Made by a program: the position numbers and the translations under genes
Notes under the pieces: model-generated
Databases searched by the model: none
What the model saw: only the letters and a program-made list of their open reading frames with translations
What the model was told of the DNA's origin: nothing
NCBI GenBank assembly: GCA_008508345.1
Contig: QNGE01000902.1
Location: 136,758-200,757, forward strand
DNA: 64,000 bases
Source of the DNA: Paragonimus westermani
Lineage: Eukaryota; Platyhelminthes; Trematoda; Plagiorchiida; Troglotrematidae
Direction: 5' to 3'
Shown here: positions 11,493-23,050 of the stretch, one piece after another
How the letters are laid out: each line of letters starts with the position of its first letter
How positions within the stretch are numbered: the stretch's first letter is position 1

Positions 11493-12683
11493 TGAAGAAT
11501 TCAGTCAGCCCGGATATCTGGATATATTCATGTGTTGATATGATGTTTCGTAGTTATAGTTGTATCACTCTAGTCTGCATTCTACAAGAATTGCTAACTA
11601 AAACACTCCTATGTTCAGTGAGCCGTCAATCAATGTCAAAGTCCAAAAAATATTCGTACATACGAGTTTTACTGCTGAAAACATTTTTACCTCCTCATTT
11701 ACCATGTTCTTTGGGTTAGCTATCATTTTTACCTCTAAATCTGGAGGATGTCGCAGGTTTTCAGCCCCTAATAACACGTTCTGCTCCTCACTGCATGTAC
11801 CTGACATTTCTCGTTTCATTCCCTCGTCCTATTATGAAATTAACTGTAACGCGTTATTGTCACATTGGCCCTGGTTTTATTCGTTGAACTTTTAACAGGG
11901 GATTTCTCCATCTAACATCGCTCGCTCAGGCATTAAATCTATTCTAAGTCCATTTGCTCACAAATGCACTTGGACCTATAATCGCTCCCTATCACGCAAA
12001 TCACATTCGCTACAAGCACCACAGGTTCGAAAACTGGGATGACATCACGTTTTGCACTAAAGTCAACAAATCGAATGAATCTTATTATGCCAGAACAACA
12101 GACAACCTTAACCATCAGTCACGTGACCAAAATCAATAAAAGCATAAGGCAACTGCAATATTATTGCGACTTTCTTTTGGATACGTAAGCCCGGTTTCAT
12201 ACGCGTAATGAGCGAAACTTTGACCAGCTTTAGTGGATATGATGTTTGGTTACGAACTGTGTGATTCTGATCTATGCTGTATCCGCTTTCAACTAAATGA
12301 CTTCCGATCGATGGTGAAGGCAGTCGACCGCGGACCGAAGTTTCTGCTCACTGCTGCGATATTTGTTTAGGTATCTATTCGAGTGGCTGAATTCCTTTCA
12401 GTTCCTCCCAGCTAAACTCGTTTAAACATTTTCAGAGAGGACAGGGACATCCGATCTGTTATACGCAACTGATTTCTGGTTTGTGACCCATGAGTATTCA
12501 TAGAATGCCAGTTCTCTTCTGGTTTACGTTCCTAATTTTATTAAGCAAATCGATCACCTCAGATTACATATTTGATCAGCAGTTAATCCTGTGGTTTTCT
12601 TTGTTTCGCTTGTTTTCATCATGCTGTGAACTCAATTCGATTCTGTCCACAAACTAAATATTCACTTACCTAGAAGGATTAAA
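11493..12683. other. no recognisable gene
   Basis: AT-rich. The phrase ACCATCAGTCACGTGACC near 12113-12130 recurs in similar form near 29930-29948 and 29220-29240, which hints at a dispersed repeat. No open frame of note. Confidence 0.4.
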
Positions 12684-12877
12684 GTAATATATTACCGATG
12701 AGTAGTCGGGGATTTGGTTTATTTTCAAGTTGACCATCACTCACATTTGATCGCAGCGTTCGCATTCAGATAGACTTTCCAGCCAGCCTCTTTCGAAAGA
12801 GGCTGGCTGGAAAGTCTATCTGAATGCGAACGCTGCGATCAAATGTGAGTGATGGTCAACTTGGTAATATATTACCG
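12684..12877 (-). mobile_element. SINE1-derived foldback: 138-bp perfect palindrome with 14-bp target duplication
   Basis: GTAATATATTACCG occurs at 12684-12697 and again at 12864-12877, a perfect 14-bp direct repeat. The insert 12698-12863 between them is, on the minus strand, the SINE1 3' part, ending in CCCCGACTACTCAT at 12698. It includes a perfect inverted repeat: 12726-12794 is the exact reverse complement of 12795-12863, centred on TTTC|GAAA with no spacer. Both arms are the same 69 nt of the SINE tail (GAAAGAGGCTGGCTGGAAAG ... GGTCAACTTG). The A and B boxes are absent. The direct repeats mark it as one insertion event rather than two. Confidence 0.92.
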
Positions 12878-14700
12878 TCGTTCATTATAAAGACAATCTT
12901 TTTGCCGATTATGTGGTGGTATTGGTTTTGTTTAGCTTCCAATCCCCCCTAGTGTTTCCAATACACCGTTAATCATAGCCTAACACGTTTCGATTGGGCA
13001 GCAGCATACAAATACTGTATCTTTCATGTGATACTAATGTTAACAAGGCGCACTCTTTTTACGCATGGGTGATTCGATCAAGAACCCCTCTTCTGTGATC
13101 GCGTGATATTAATGATTGTACGCGACCAATCACCAGACCCCACTACTCATTCTAATCTACGTGTGTCAAACCATTTGACTTATAGCTGAGTGTTTGAGTA
13201 CATGTTTGGGCTTCTACAGTCCCAGCTGACTGTGAGAAGCAGAGTGACGATATCGTCCCAATATGTCAATTCGCTACCATTGCCCCCTTGTTTCGTCAAC
13301 GAAGCAAAACTGGAGACCAACAACAGTGGGTTTGGAGGTTGGCGCCTCTTCCTTACTCTTATAGGCAAATAATTTAGCCCCACATGAGCTATCTGCGTGT
13401 GCACGTGTTGGTCAGGCTTGTCTCCTGTCAGATTGCCTGCTTGTACCTGTTCCATTTTTACTCATCAGTTTGTTAGCTCTTTGTTATTGTGCACCGTGGT
13501 GCGTGGATCGACCATTGTTCTTATGATTGTCTGAATTGGGTGTGAGTAGCCAGTCCCATTCTTTGGCCAATCACAATCAATGCACCACCCTTTACTTGCG
13601 CCCAGACTGGTTCAATGTGTCTTGCAAACAATGCATTTGTCCCGAGTCGACTACGCACTGAATGTTTATGACTCATTTGTGTCTTCCTACTCTGACTGCT
13701 CCTTGTCTGACCTGTCACTCATTTGGTCCATACGCATGATGACCGGATGAGGCGGTGTTGTGCGGGCACCATCAGAACAAAGGGAGTATGGCCGTATTGT
13801 ATGCATACAATTTACCGAGTGACTTGTTCTGCACATTGCCTTTTTATGTTTCGATAACCTTTTGAAAATAAATATTAGGTCATTAGAAGCGTGAGCACGT
13901 TTATTTTCGCATTATCCGGTCATCTAATGATCACAATTTGAACCCCACAGATCCAATATGTGCTCGTTCATAACTGCAAACCAAAATGTGTCCATCGTTG
14001 AGCGTTACTTCATTACTTCCAGGATTCGCCTCCATCTAGTCACAGCTGGTGCACATTGATCTTTATCTAATCCAAACTCACTCGGTCGATTCAAACGCAT
14101 ATGACAATGTTGAATAGCTGTTTAGCTGACTGGCTTGAACGGCCAGGCCGGCCTGTACCGACTATGCTTCGCTCGTGAGACGACCAAAGGAAAACTTGAA
14201 CATTGTTCACAAGTGGCTCTTGTTGAACCTTCAGGTCTGACGAGTGCGTTTGTGAAGTCATTAATACTACTTCTCAAGCACACCAACCAGAGTGCCAATC
14301 CTGACTGGTGTACGAATTTGCACTGGTGGTAAGCCGTAACAAGAATTAACTTTGGATCTGTGGTTTTTTAAGGAACTTGACTGAACATCATTTTAAGGAC
14401 TGAATTCCTGTTGTCCAATTCACTAAGACAGCCAAAGGACGTGTTTTGGACAGCTAATATTGTGATGTTATCTTGTCAACCGTTTACCAAAAAACTGTGC
14501 GAGTATGTACATCAATACCCAGAAATACCGACTCCACTTTAGGAATGGGGTCTGCACGTCGAGACCAGGCTGAACTGATAGTATGAGTGAGTGTTCATTT
14601 GTTTGAACGTTTGCTTACCGACATGGTACTAATTTTTTGGTGTTTTTATATTCGTTGAGACTTTTATCTCATTTGTTCTCCCTGAACTTTTTTTGCATGG
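12878..14700. other. no recognisable gene
   Basis: Frames at 13180-13455 (-) and 13190-13372 (+) overlap on opposite strands and carry no motif. No repeat or RNA gene recognised. Confidence 0.4.
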
Positions 14701-15295
14701 AAAATTTCCTGCTTGAATTTGAAAACGCTGCTTTTTAGCAAAACAATGGTGTAGCAATGGGGGCTCCTTTTGGCTTAACATTAGCTCGAGATTATTTTAA
14801 AAATAATGTCGTGACTGCATTTTATAGACCCTATATTGATGACGGTTTGGTTCTCTTTGATGAGGAATATTTTCTACTGTGGCAATTCTTCGACTAGTGT
14901 CATGTGTCAACCGTTCCAGTTCAACGTACCGTGTTGGCTGATTTCAACCTGTTCGCACACGCGAGCTACAGTTTGCGGAATCATTCTGTTTCACAGTTTA
15001 ACCAGTTAACCAGTTACAGTTGTAGTCTGACTGTCAGAACGAATCAGTGTTTGTGTTAGCGATTCGCCGAACGCCCACCCTCAACCGGTTGATTCAGTCA
15101 AAGACGTGGACTAACAGCTAAACAGGTAGCCAAACGAAAGACCCAGGATCACCGATTGCGAAGCACATTCTGGAATGTGATCATAACATCCACCCGATCG
15201 ACTTCTTCATTATGCTTTCACGTAAAACCAACCAACAGCAGTTGGTCGTCAGTGGAGCCCCTTTGATCAAACAACCACAGTGTCGTATACTCTAG
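14701..15295 (+). pseudogene. Penelope-like element remnant, second subtype
   Basis: A PLE with a different palm sequence from the copies at 944 and 31190. The segment reads QNNGVAMGAPFGLTLARDYF (GVAMG at 14748-14762), after an in-frame TAG. It is followed by FYRPYIDDGLVLFDEEYF with an intact catalytic YIDD at 14832-14843. Stops and frameshifts follow. At 15143-15290 the end of the GIY-YIG domain is recognisable as SPIAKHILECDHNIHPIDFF, matching the usual I.KHL...H.ID order, and a final KQPQC-like tail. The region between (the rest of the palm, thumb and most of the endonuclease) is shortened or scrambled. It is a dead copy. Confidence 0.72.
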
Positions 15296-16639
15296 AAGTA
15301 TTTATTCATGCTGTCACGTTACCCTAGTTCAGTCGCTCTCACCGTTCTCAATGATGCACATATTCACGTCGTTTTTTGTATTTAGCGCTCGGAGAGAGAC
15401 AACATCGATATATACTTTCGTGTAATTGGCTGATATATCGAAATAATCAATTCATTTCCTGAACAAAGATGTCGGATGCTGGTTACGGAATTCTAGACTT
15501 CCTGATTATTCAGATCGGAAGCTGGTAAAGTTATCTGACTCGTCAACCTACCGCAATCAGCTACATGCTTACACCCAACCTTTACTTTCTTCTGGTGTGT
15601 ATCGTTTGACGTGCTTTTTGACATTAGGCAGTGTCCTGAACCACGATTTTGTATGCCTGACTATATGTGCAATCACGTCTGTCGACTGCTTCATTGCTTG
15701 AATGTCCCGGTGTTATCAAATGCCCCACAGCTTGTCTGTCTCGATCTGACTATATAGCTCTATCCTACTTACAAAATCATCTCATCCCCTGAAATATAAC
15801 TACTTTTCAAAGAATTTTTTGGGAGGAATCCCATCCCAAAATGTCTTCACATATCCGACTCAGATGTTTGTTAGTGATTTGTCATTCAACTCTTCCCCGA
15901 CAACACTAGATTTTGGGTAAACCCTAGGGCGTCTACAGCTGCAAGAATCTGACTCATTTTGACATATAGAAATGAACCCTAATGTGTGATATGTTTATCA
16001 ACTCGTCTTAATTGATCACGTTATTATTTCCAAATTGGTACCGCCACACCGATGGTCGCGATCGCATACGAACGGCATCTGTATTATTGCAGCTTAGGTG
16101 AAAAGTTTTTTGCCCATCAGCACATAATCATGTGACAATCATTTTCAAATTTGAAACAATTGGTTCCCTCGAGCAGTTTGAACAAAGCAGATAGAACATG
16201 AAAACTGGTAGATGCAAGCATTTCGTATTGACTCATNTGATGGATCTGAATATTTAAAGACCTATTTGATTTCTCGAGGCATGCCGAATGTATTATTCAT
16301 ATATTGCTTACATCGTCTGTTTTTCCAAAATAATCGTGTTATCAGCACTTAATTTTAAGTGAGTCAAGTGTTCATTGGGCGGAAATCGTAGCAGTGAACA
16401 GTCCACCGGGTCCGCTGCCAATGAATTTCTTCCTTGCAAAAGTAGAATCCACATTATGCGAAAGCTCGTCAAAACTTGCGTTGAGCAGACGCCACATAAA
16501 CAACATCCCAGCCATTTTTGAGAACTCAAGTGATTCAAATTCTTGAAGTTGAATCAGTCTCATCCGTATTTAAAGGTAACGAAAGACAACGAAACAAATG
16601 ACTGTCTCCCCATTCCTTGTCATTTTAATCACCCGGAAA
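15296..16639. other. no recognisable gene
   Basis: Contains one ambiguous base at 16237. Overlapping minus-strand frames at 16308-16563 show no motif. No repeat recognised. Confidence 0.4.
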
Positions 16640-17395
16640 TTGGATGGCACGATAGAAAAATCTCGCTACGGGACAGGATAGTGTGTGCAATATACGAGGA
16701 GCATAGTAAGCACGCTTTTCCACAGAGCAGGGAAGCTGTGCATTGTAGACAACCTGCCGTTAATGTTAAGTATGCTGACGGACACACTACGCATCAACGG
16801 ATACCCCTTACAATATGTTGAGTACTACAGCCATGTTACTTCCAAGACTATAGATAACGACGGTGATGAAGGGGACAGTGTACTTCGAACTGCCGTTTTT
16901 AGGTGACAGCTGGTAATCAATGACGAAGAAATGTCTAACGTCCACTGTATCCGAAACTTACAGTGCTGTAAAACCGTGTATAGTACAGTGAACCATAACC
17001 CTATCAGTCTCCTTGACTACGAACAAACAGTCCGTGTCTGTCATTTATCATTGTCTATGCAAATGTTCCTTTAGTTGCATTACGAACTACATAGGAAGGA
17101 CAAACCGACACCTGGCTGTTCGTACCGAGGAGCATGCTCCTAGGTGATTGGACGCACGGTTAGTTACACCAAGCGTCTGTGTAGGGGATGACAGACGACA
17201 CCCGGCATCATCAGTTTTAAGGTAAGAAATTCAAGCTGGACACCGAGTCAAAGTCCTGGATGCATTTTGTCTGATATTTTCAGAGCAACCGGAGCCGAAT
17301 TTTCCAATTTGATGAGGGTCTTTCATTGTCAAACATCACAATTTCTCTGTGTTCAAAAACAATCCCATCTTTTTCTTCAGCTTTCTTTTCGTGTC
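16640..17395 (+). pseudogene. Penelope-like element remnant, C-terminal half
   Basis: C-terminal part of a PLE. The frame around 16685-16830 reads STLFHRAGKLCIVDNL and then DTLRINGYPLQYVEYY, matching the conserved LFHRA..L......NGYP..F..K linker between RT and endonuclease (compare LFHRVRRIATEDELENELM at 30597-30782, -). Further on, in shifted frames, come CKCSFSC followed by NYIGRTNRHLAVRTEEHAPR (about 17060-17145), the core of the GIY-YIG nuclease, and near 17340 a C-terminal LCVQKQ. At least three frame changes and several stops separate the blocks. No palm motif precedes it, so the copy is 5'-truncated. Confidence 0.75.
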
Positions 17396-17838
17396 TGTCT
17401 GTCTGATCCCATAGGCCCCTGATTTCCATTATGTGGAAATTTGACTGTAGTTAAAAATCAGTTACACGCTCCCGTGTAGTCAGAATGTGCGAACTGTTTA
17501 TCCGGTGTACGTCACATAATGTTGTATTGTCAATTCTGGCAGAGTTTTTGTTTTTGTGTTTACAGTCATACTTATATATCCCGCCTTGACAGTGGCCCGA
17601 TTTTTTTTTGACGTTCCAACTCTCGTGTAGTCCAAACTGACGTGAAACATTTCTGGAAAAATGAAAACGCAAAAAAGAATGTAAACGTTAAGAAAACTTG
17701 GTTGTGTGTTAAGTGTTAACGGACATACATTTGCTCTGATCAGCCCTGAATAGTAGTAGTGGCCAACAAAACAGTCAGACTCATCTTCATTATTCTTCTC
17801 TTGGGGTTTCGTATTAACTTTCAGGCTAAGTGACATGA
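17396..17838. other. no recognisable gene
   Basis: AT-rich; the 112-codon minus-strand frame at 17498-17836 has no motif and overlaps another minus frame. Nothing supported. Confidence 0.4.
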
Positions 17839-17849
17839 ATGTTATATGC

Positions 17850-18411
17850 TATGTGTGGTGGATTGCCAGGTCGGGGGTGCGAGTTTTCGAACGCTCGGCC
17901 GAATACCTCAACGTGGGGGGAGGTACGTTCGAAAACCTGCCGCGATCGGATCAAGGCCAACGTGCGCGACCGGATGAGTCATCGCTCGACTAGATCGGAC
18001 CAACGGGCGAGGCAGGGCAGGCGAAATACGACAGACGGCCAGATCGGAGGCGTGGTTTTTCCAACATTCAGAGGAACATCTCGACACGATGTTGGAATAC
18101 GGTCAAGGCCAACACTGGGTGGATGGCGGACAGCACGAGCAGCCGGACGAGCCATCGCGCAACGAAATCGGACAAACAGACGAGGAATGGCAAGCGGAAA
18201 ACCCCCCGATATAAGGCACCGACCACACACGTAAACCGGTCAGAAGTGCACACGACGTGTGAACGAAAACCGGGGGGGTGTTGCGGGTTGGAATTATGAC
18301 TGATAATCGAGAGAGCGCGCGTTGCATATGATTGGCGATTTGGACAATAAAGATTGTGCTTTATTGGACGCCTTCTCGCTACAATGTGACGCTAATCGAC
18401 ACTCCGTCAGC
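17850..18411 (+). mobile_element. GC-rich island, possibly the 3' end of an LTR retrotransposon
   Basis: This stretch is visibly richer in G and C than anything else in the window. At about 18263-18280 a purine run (GAAAACC then seven G) directly precedes TGTTGCGGGTTGG at 18281, which is how a polypurine tract meets the start of a 3' LTR. The putative LTR holds ACAATAAAG...CTTTATTGG, a polyadenylation signal within a 9-bp stem, at about 18343-18370. It could end in CA near 18411, but no target duplication was found. Upstream, a frame with GGRYVRKPA (about 17920-17946) faintly resembles the basic tail of Gypsy Pol proteins, and an overlapping frame (17839-18234, 131 codons) is very arginine-rich. 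A CpG-rich gene promoter is the alternative. Confidence 0.35.
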
Positions 18412-21179
18412 TATGCAGTTGTTTAGGTCCCTTTTCTGTTAGCCAATCAAGTCAACCTACGTGCCATCTAGTTCACAGCAGTCTGTATCTGCATTTGTTC
18501 ATATTTCGAAGCAACAAACTTCCATATACTCCAAGCGGACAATATTTAGTAGTAATACTGTATTTTTGACCACAATCTGTTATTTCGGGTAGCTGCAACG
18601 TCCCTGGGAAAATCGTTTGCTGAAAAGACCCATACTTGACGTCGTTTCAGTTTGACCCTATCAACTTGGCATAGTAGGGGTTGGTAAACTGTCTATACCT
18701 CAACAGCGGCTTGTCCAACCCGCCCAAACTGAATTTCAACCTTAGCTACAGCTGTCATTTCTTCCGTATACTTATATGATTCATGCTGGCGGCCCCCTCT
18801 TTGGTCAGTCCGAACCCGAGACGCTTACGGCACATCGGTTTCCATTAACCGGCAGTATTTGTGTATATAGCCCTCAGCTTCCGGTTCCGCTGTGCAGCGT
18901 GTGAGCATTTCCGTTGACTGACAGCTCTTGTTCTACTCAGTGCACTTTAGTCTGTTTCTTTTGCACCAGTTTGGGCGTATATGTGGATGGTCAACTGATT
19001 TGAAGCAGTCGTTTTATCATGAACTGCTACGCAAGAACTTGATTCTGCGCTAACTCCCCACAGTACAACGTTGTCTTGGTGCACACCACTTGTACGATCG
19101 TTGAAAATACAGGCAGCTGTAACGTTTATGTTCACTGAAAATTTACATTGTATGCTTCCCAGTCAGGTAGCAGTGACTACTATCTGTGTGAATAATCGTG
19201 TCGCACATTTTATTCGGGAAGCGCACATGTTTGGCCGACTTTTTTATGACTGCCCCCATTGTAGGTCACCTTTAACTCAGCCATGCCGCTCACTTTTCCT
19301 AATCAATTTGGCTAAAACTTGTGTGCTACATCCTGTCAAGTTCATTTTTATTGATAATGCCCTCCAAATGGATTACCAGTTTTTTTAACTGCCTCAACTA
19401 AACCGTAAAATTTTATCGTTTCATATCATTAGCACAACTGTGGGCATGTTGATGGTTGTCCTTATTATGGCAGTCGCTTCATTGTAGACAATCTGAATGT
19501 ATGCACAGTGGAGAGAGACAGTATCAACGAACGAGAAGATCAACAAATTACAGAGGTGGTCGATGAGTAGTCGGTGCTTTTCATTGACAATTGGTAAACT
19601 TTACCGACCGATTTTTTTGAAAGCAGCGATCAAATGCCTTAAATTCTAGATAAGTTGTGAGATATTAATTCGCCTTGTTCACTAACCTCGGTTGTGGATC
19701 TTTGGACTTTCGCATTAACTCAGCAAATGCATTTTTGTCTTGTTGTTTGTGAATTCGGATTGGTTTGTTTGCGTTACTGAATTTAGGTCACTGATGACTT
19801 GGATGTATGTACGCATACAGCAGTGATGATCCAACTATGGTAGCGATGACCACAAACCGTAGACAAATTTCTTCCGATAACACAAAACCGAAGTGTGTAG
19901 CCGTGGGGCTGTGGGGAATCAGACTGTTTTTTGACCGACATGTTAGTACCATGTAACTAATGTGATAAGTAGTCTTAGTACCGGCTTGGTGGTTACAGTT
20001 CATCGAGTGAGGTTATTACACTGACGATTCCTGTGTTGATTCAGTTGATGAGCCGTGCTGGATGATGCTCCTAGATCTGTTTAGAGAAACACCTCATCAT
20101 TTGACCTATGTATTTCGCTACACAACATCACAAACATAATTACACAAGCACTGATTATTTGTAGATAGGCATTCCGCCTTCCAGGTTCAGGCTCGCTATT
20201 ATCTTAATAGTGAACCGGTTCAATATTTTGGCCGGTGGATTCGTCTGTTTGGCTGAATGATAAAAATGGCAACTGACTGATTTAGCTGCCAGGTCACTTC
20301 GAACTGGAAACCGTAGGAACAGTGGTTTAGTCTATGAAGTGTGGATGTCCTAAAGGATGACCAAACTAATCTTATTATACCTCATTATTAAATTTTCAGG
20401 CATCAGTTTTTCTGAAACACGTTAGCAACCAATTAAAGCCCATCTTCTAAAGTCTCCGTGATACAGAATTTCCCCGTCTTGACCGTTAGATGTCGCATCA
20501 GACTGCTTCTATCGAAAATGTGATTATGTACAGCCCAAGTTGGTTTCCGGTAGACATGACCTTTACTGGAATCCTCTTGTTTTTTTTCCTAGCCACAAAT
20601 AACAAATGCAACAATCCGCCGACTTTTGCTTCTGGTGTTTTGGGCAGTCAATTTTTGGATCACTGTGTTCTGTGTTTAGTGTTCATCCAACTTATCAAGT
20701 TCGCTGCTGTCTGATAGTGTGTGTGCATGTTGCACCTTGGAAACAATTGACTTTTCTCATGTTTTAAATTCGGGCGCCCTTATCTGACACTTAACCTAAA
20801 CGCATTCGAGATGTCTACGCGTTTTGGTGTCGCGATACGTGTGTGGAACTCGGATCAGTCTATAACGATTCAGTCGCGGTTGTTAGACAGTTTTCTTTTT
20901 GACATCTGCGACTAATTAACCTTCTATTTACGTTCATTATTTCTCGTAAGTTCAAACAAAAAATCTCAACGTCTTCCTGTTGTCCTAGTGAATCTGGATG
21001 AAGACAAACCAACAGTCACTTGTAGGGCGCTCCCCCACTGTGAGTAGTACCTACAGAGTGTGCTCAAAGTGTCCTTATTAGAATGGGGTATCGGCATAAT
21101 CAGCAACTATGTCTTACTCATGTAGAATCCAAATAGCATGGAATAACTCCCTCTTGTCTGTTTAATGAAGGTTCGGAAA
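18412..21179. other. no recognisable gene
   Basis: About 2.8 kb without a supported feature. Frames up to 105 codons (19071-19388, +) have no motif and no matching splice signals that I could pair. Confidence 0.4.
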
Positions 21180-21480
21180 TTTAGATTATTTCAAATTGAA
21201 CACCACCCACAGTTGATCGCAACTCTCACATTCAAATTAGCCGGTGGTTTATTACACTGCGGAAGGAGGCACTAGCCGCGAGTTTCGCTCTCATCAGTAC
21301 TCACCAGCAATGTATATCTTCGTCCAGACCGGAATTTATACTTCGGCTGTCGTGCCTTTGAGACCAGCCCGTTAACCACAACATCAGTAACTTCACAATA
21401 GACCTGATCGAGTAACTGTACGCAAACGGTTGACCACAACCTTGTGCGAATAGTATTCAGCTTCCCGAATCATTTTGGAA
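21180..21480 (-). mobile_element. SINE2 copy
   Basis: On the minus strand it matches the SINE2 copies at 49738 and 50920: TTCAAATTGAACACCACCCAC, the GATCGCAACTCTCACATTCA block, GAGTTTCGCTCTCAT, GTATATCTTCGTCCAGACCGGAATTTA and AACCACAACATCAGTAAC, in the same order and spacing. SINE2 is a diverged relative of SINE1: the head blocks align and the boxes are weaker. No inverted tail seen at its 5' side. Confidence 0.7.
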
Positions 21481-22430
21481 CGGGAATAAACAAACTCGCT
21501 CTGTTTAATCCAATCAATAATTCTGTGATCAGGACATCCCAAGATTAGGATTTATAGCTTTCAAGTTTACAAGGGTACTGAGAATTTCAAACAACCGTCT
21601 ACGCTTACAGAAATCTGAACATGGCTCACATCCATGTATCATTTTTGTGGTTTACTGACATGTATTGCAAATGTCCTTCATCCGTAGATTTGTATCGATC
21701 CAGTGTCGTTTGTTTCACTTGTTAATTTTACTCAATCTCGTCATTCGTATTGAACCTCTGCCACTACACAAAGCGACTCGATTACTCTTCTCCACCATCT
21801 GTCTCCTTCGGTAAGCTTCAACCAATTACACTCTCGTCCTACCTCAGATTCGTCAGTGCAACTAATTTCCGTGTGTGAAAAACCCGTATCTGCAAGTGAT
21901 TGTTCAGTCAGGCTTCAGGATTCATGATGAATCTTAAAGCATCCGCAACGGAAGTCATGACCCGAATGGTTAGACTAATGGGCACGACTAAAAATATGGG
22001 AGCACACAATCAATGCTTTTTAAAAAAAAAACTCGAACACATCCGACCAGTGAACGTGAACAAAAGTGATCGGTCACCCAGTGTCGTGGCTCGGGGTCCC
22101 TTATTCCTAGCAAATGGATATGGCGTGCGAGACAAACGCGATTCTTTCTCACTAGGGTTAGGGGTCTTCTCCCATTGCCATATGGCCTAAATAGGGACGT
22201 GCCATTTCTGTGGCAAACTTTTCTTTTCATGAATATCAAAAAAAGGTTATATTGCATAAATTTGCCGAATTTTGGTGCTCCGTTAAAAATCTGATGCAGT
22301 TTTGGTCGGTTGTTTACAATATTTGTGGTTCTATAGTTCAGAGCTGAGGGGTGTAATTTTCTGTTCAAGCATTTTTTTAAATGTCTTTGCTCTTTCATCC
22401 TATAATCGATCCAGTTGTAAAAATCTGAGT
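21481..22430. other. no recognisable gene
   Basis: Two overlapping frames on opposite strands (21900-22190 +, 21988-22398 -) are open but motif-free; a run of nine A lies near 22023. I treat them as noise. Confidence 0.35.
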
Positions 22431-22506
22431 TTTAGTTGGACGCGAACCAGCGACGTGAACAAAATTCCCGGCGCAGCTAGTGGTCTACCAGCTGAGCTAC
22501 AAAGTC
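22431..22506 (-). ncRNA. tRNA-like head (SINE or tRNA pseudogene)
   Basis: Read on the minus strand, GTAGCTCAGCTGGTAGACCA (22481-22500) is an A box of the tRNA D-arm type. GGTTCGCGTCC (22438-22448) is a B box of the T-arm type, about 40 nt downstream, as in tRNAs. The flanks do not pair as an acceptor stem (ACTTTGT versus ACTAAAAC), so this is not a functional tRNA gene. A similar head lies at 48487-48550. It is unlike the SINE1/SINE2 head. Confidence 0.6.
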
Positions 22507-22674
22507 ATGCAGTGAACATAGCAGCGCTCACATTTAGACCCGGATATCTTAAAAACCAATAAGATTGCTGATTTTTCAGGGACACATGTATAAATTTAAT
22601 CTCGGGGTGGCATCCGATTCGGATTAACCTGTCAATGACCGAAGCCGAAAGATTCTTTTGTACAACACTTACCA

Positions 22675-23050
22675 CATTTGGCTTGCGCTGCACCATTTGT
22701 TGCTCCACTCACACACCACATCCATTGTAAATCCGAAGGAATAAAACCAGGAGGCGTGTGAGTATAATCCAACCGGTTAATGCTGGTTAGCCAGTTAGTG
22801 GAACAGAAGGGAGACTTCAATGGAAGAATCTAATCTGAGGAGAAATATGTTGAACATCTAGGGCAAGAAGTAGTTCAGTTTTAGAGTACAGATTGTCGCT
22901 GTCTAGTGACGAGGAGAAGAAGAATCGGGAGCGAAAATTTAACATTGCCCCTTGAAACAAACCGAGCAATGCATCAACAGAGCTGAAAAGAACAAAAGGT
23001 AGAAGGCCACTACGACCAGCATGAATGAATGGACACGCACACTGTCGTCA
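22675..23050. repeat. dispersed repeat shared with 49275-49690
   Basis: Matches by eye in order: GGCTTGCGCTG, CCATTGTAAA, AGGCGTGTGAGTATAATCCA, GGTTAGCCAG, and then GCATCAACAGAGC...GGTAGAAGGCCAC, each with a counterpart at 49275-49690. Identity is moderate and broken by indels. It lies just outside the tRNA-like head at 22431-22506, and the second copy also has such a head within 800 bp, but at a different distance, so the two may not form one element. Confidence 0.5.

Noticed and set aside
15700..15780. Possible 16-nt micro-exon on the minus strand (TTTCAG, then GGGATGAGATGATTTT, then GTAAGT)
   Set aside because: Splice-like signals this short occur by chance and no partner exon was found.
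17498..17836. 112-codon minus-strand frame
   Set aside because: No motif, overlapped by another minus frame, no splice context.
22431..22506. Functional tRNA gene
   Set aside because: A and B boxes are present, but the ends do not form an acceptor stem; a SINE head or pseudogene fits better.
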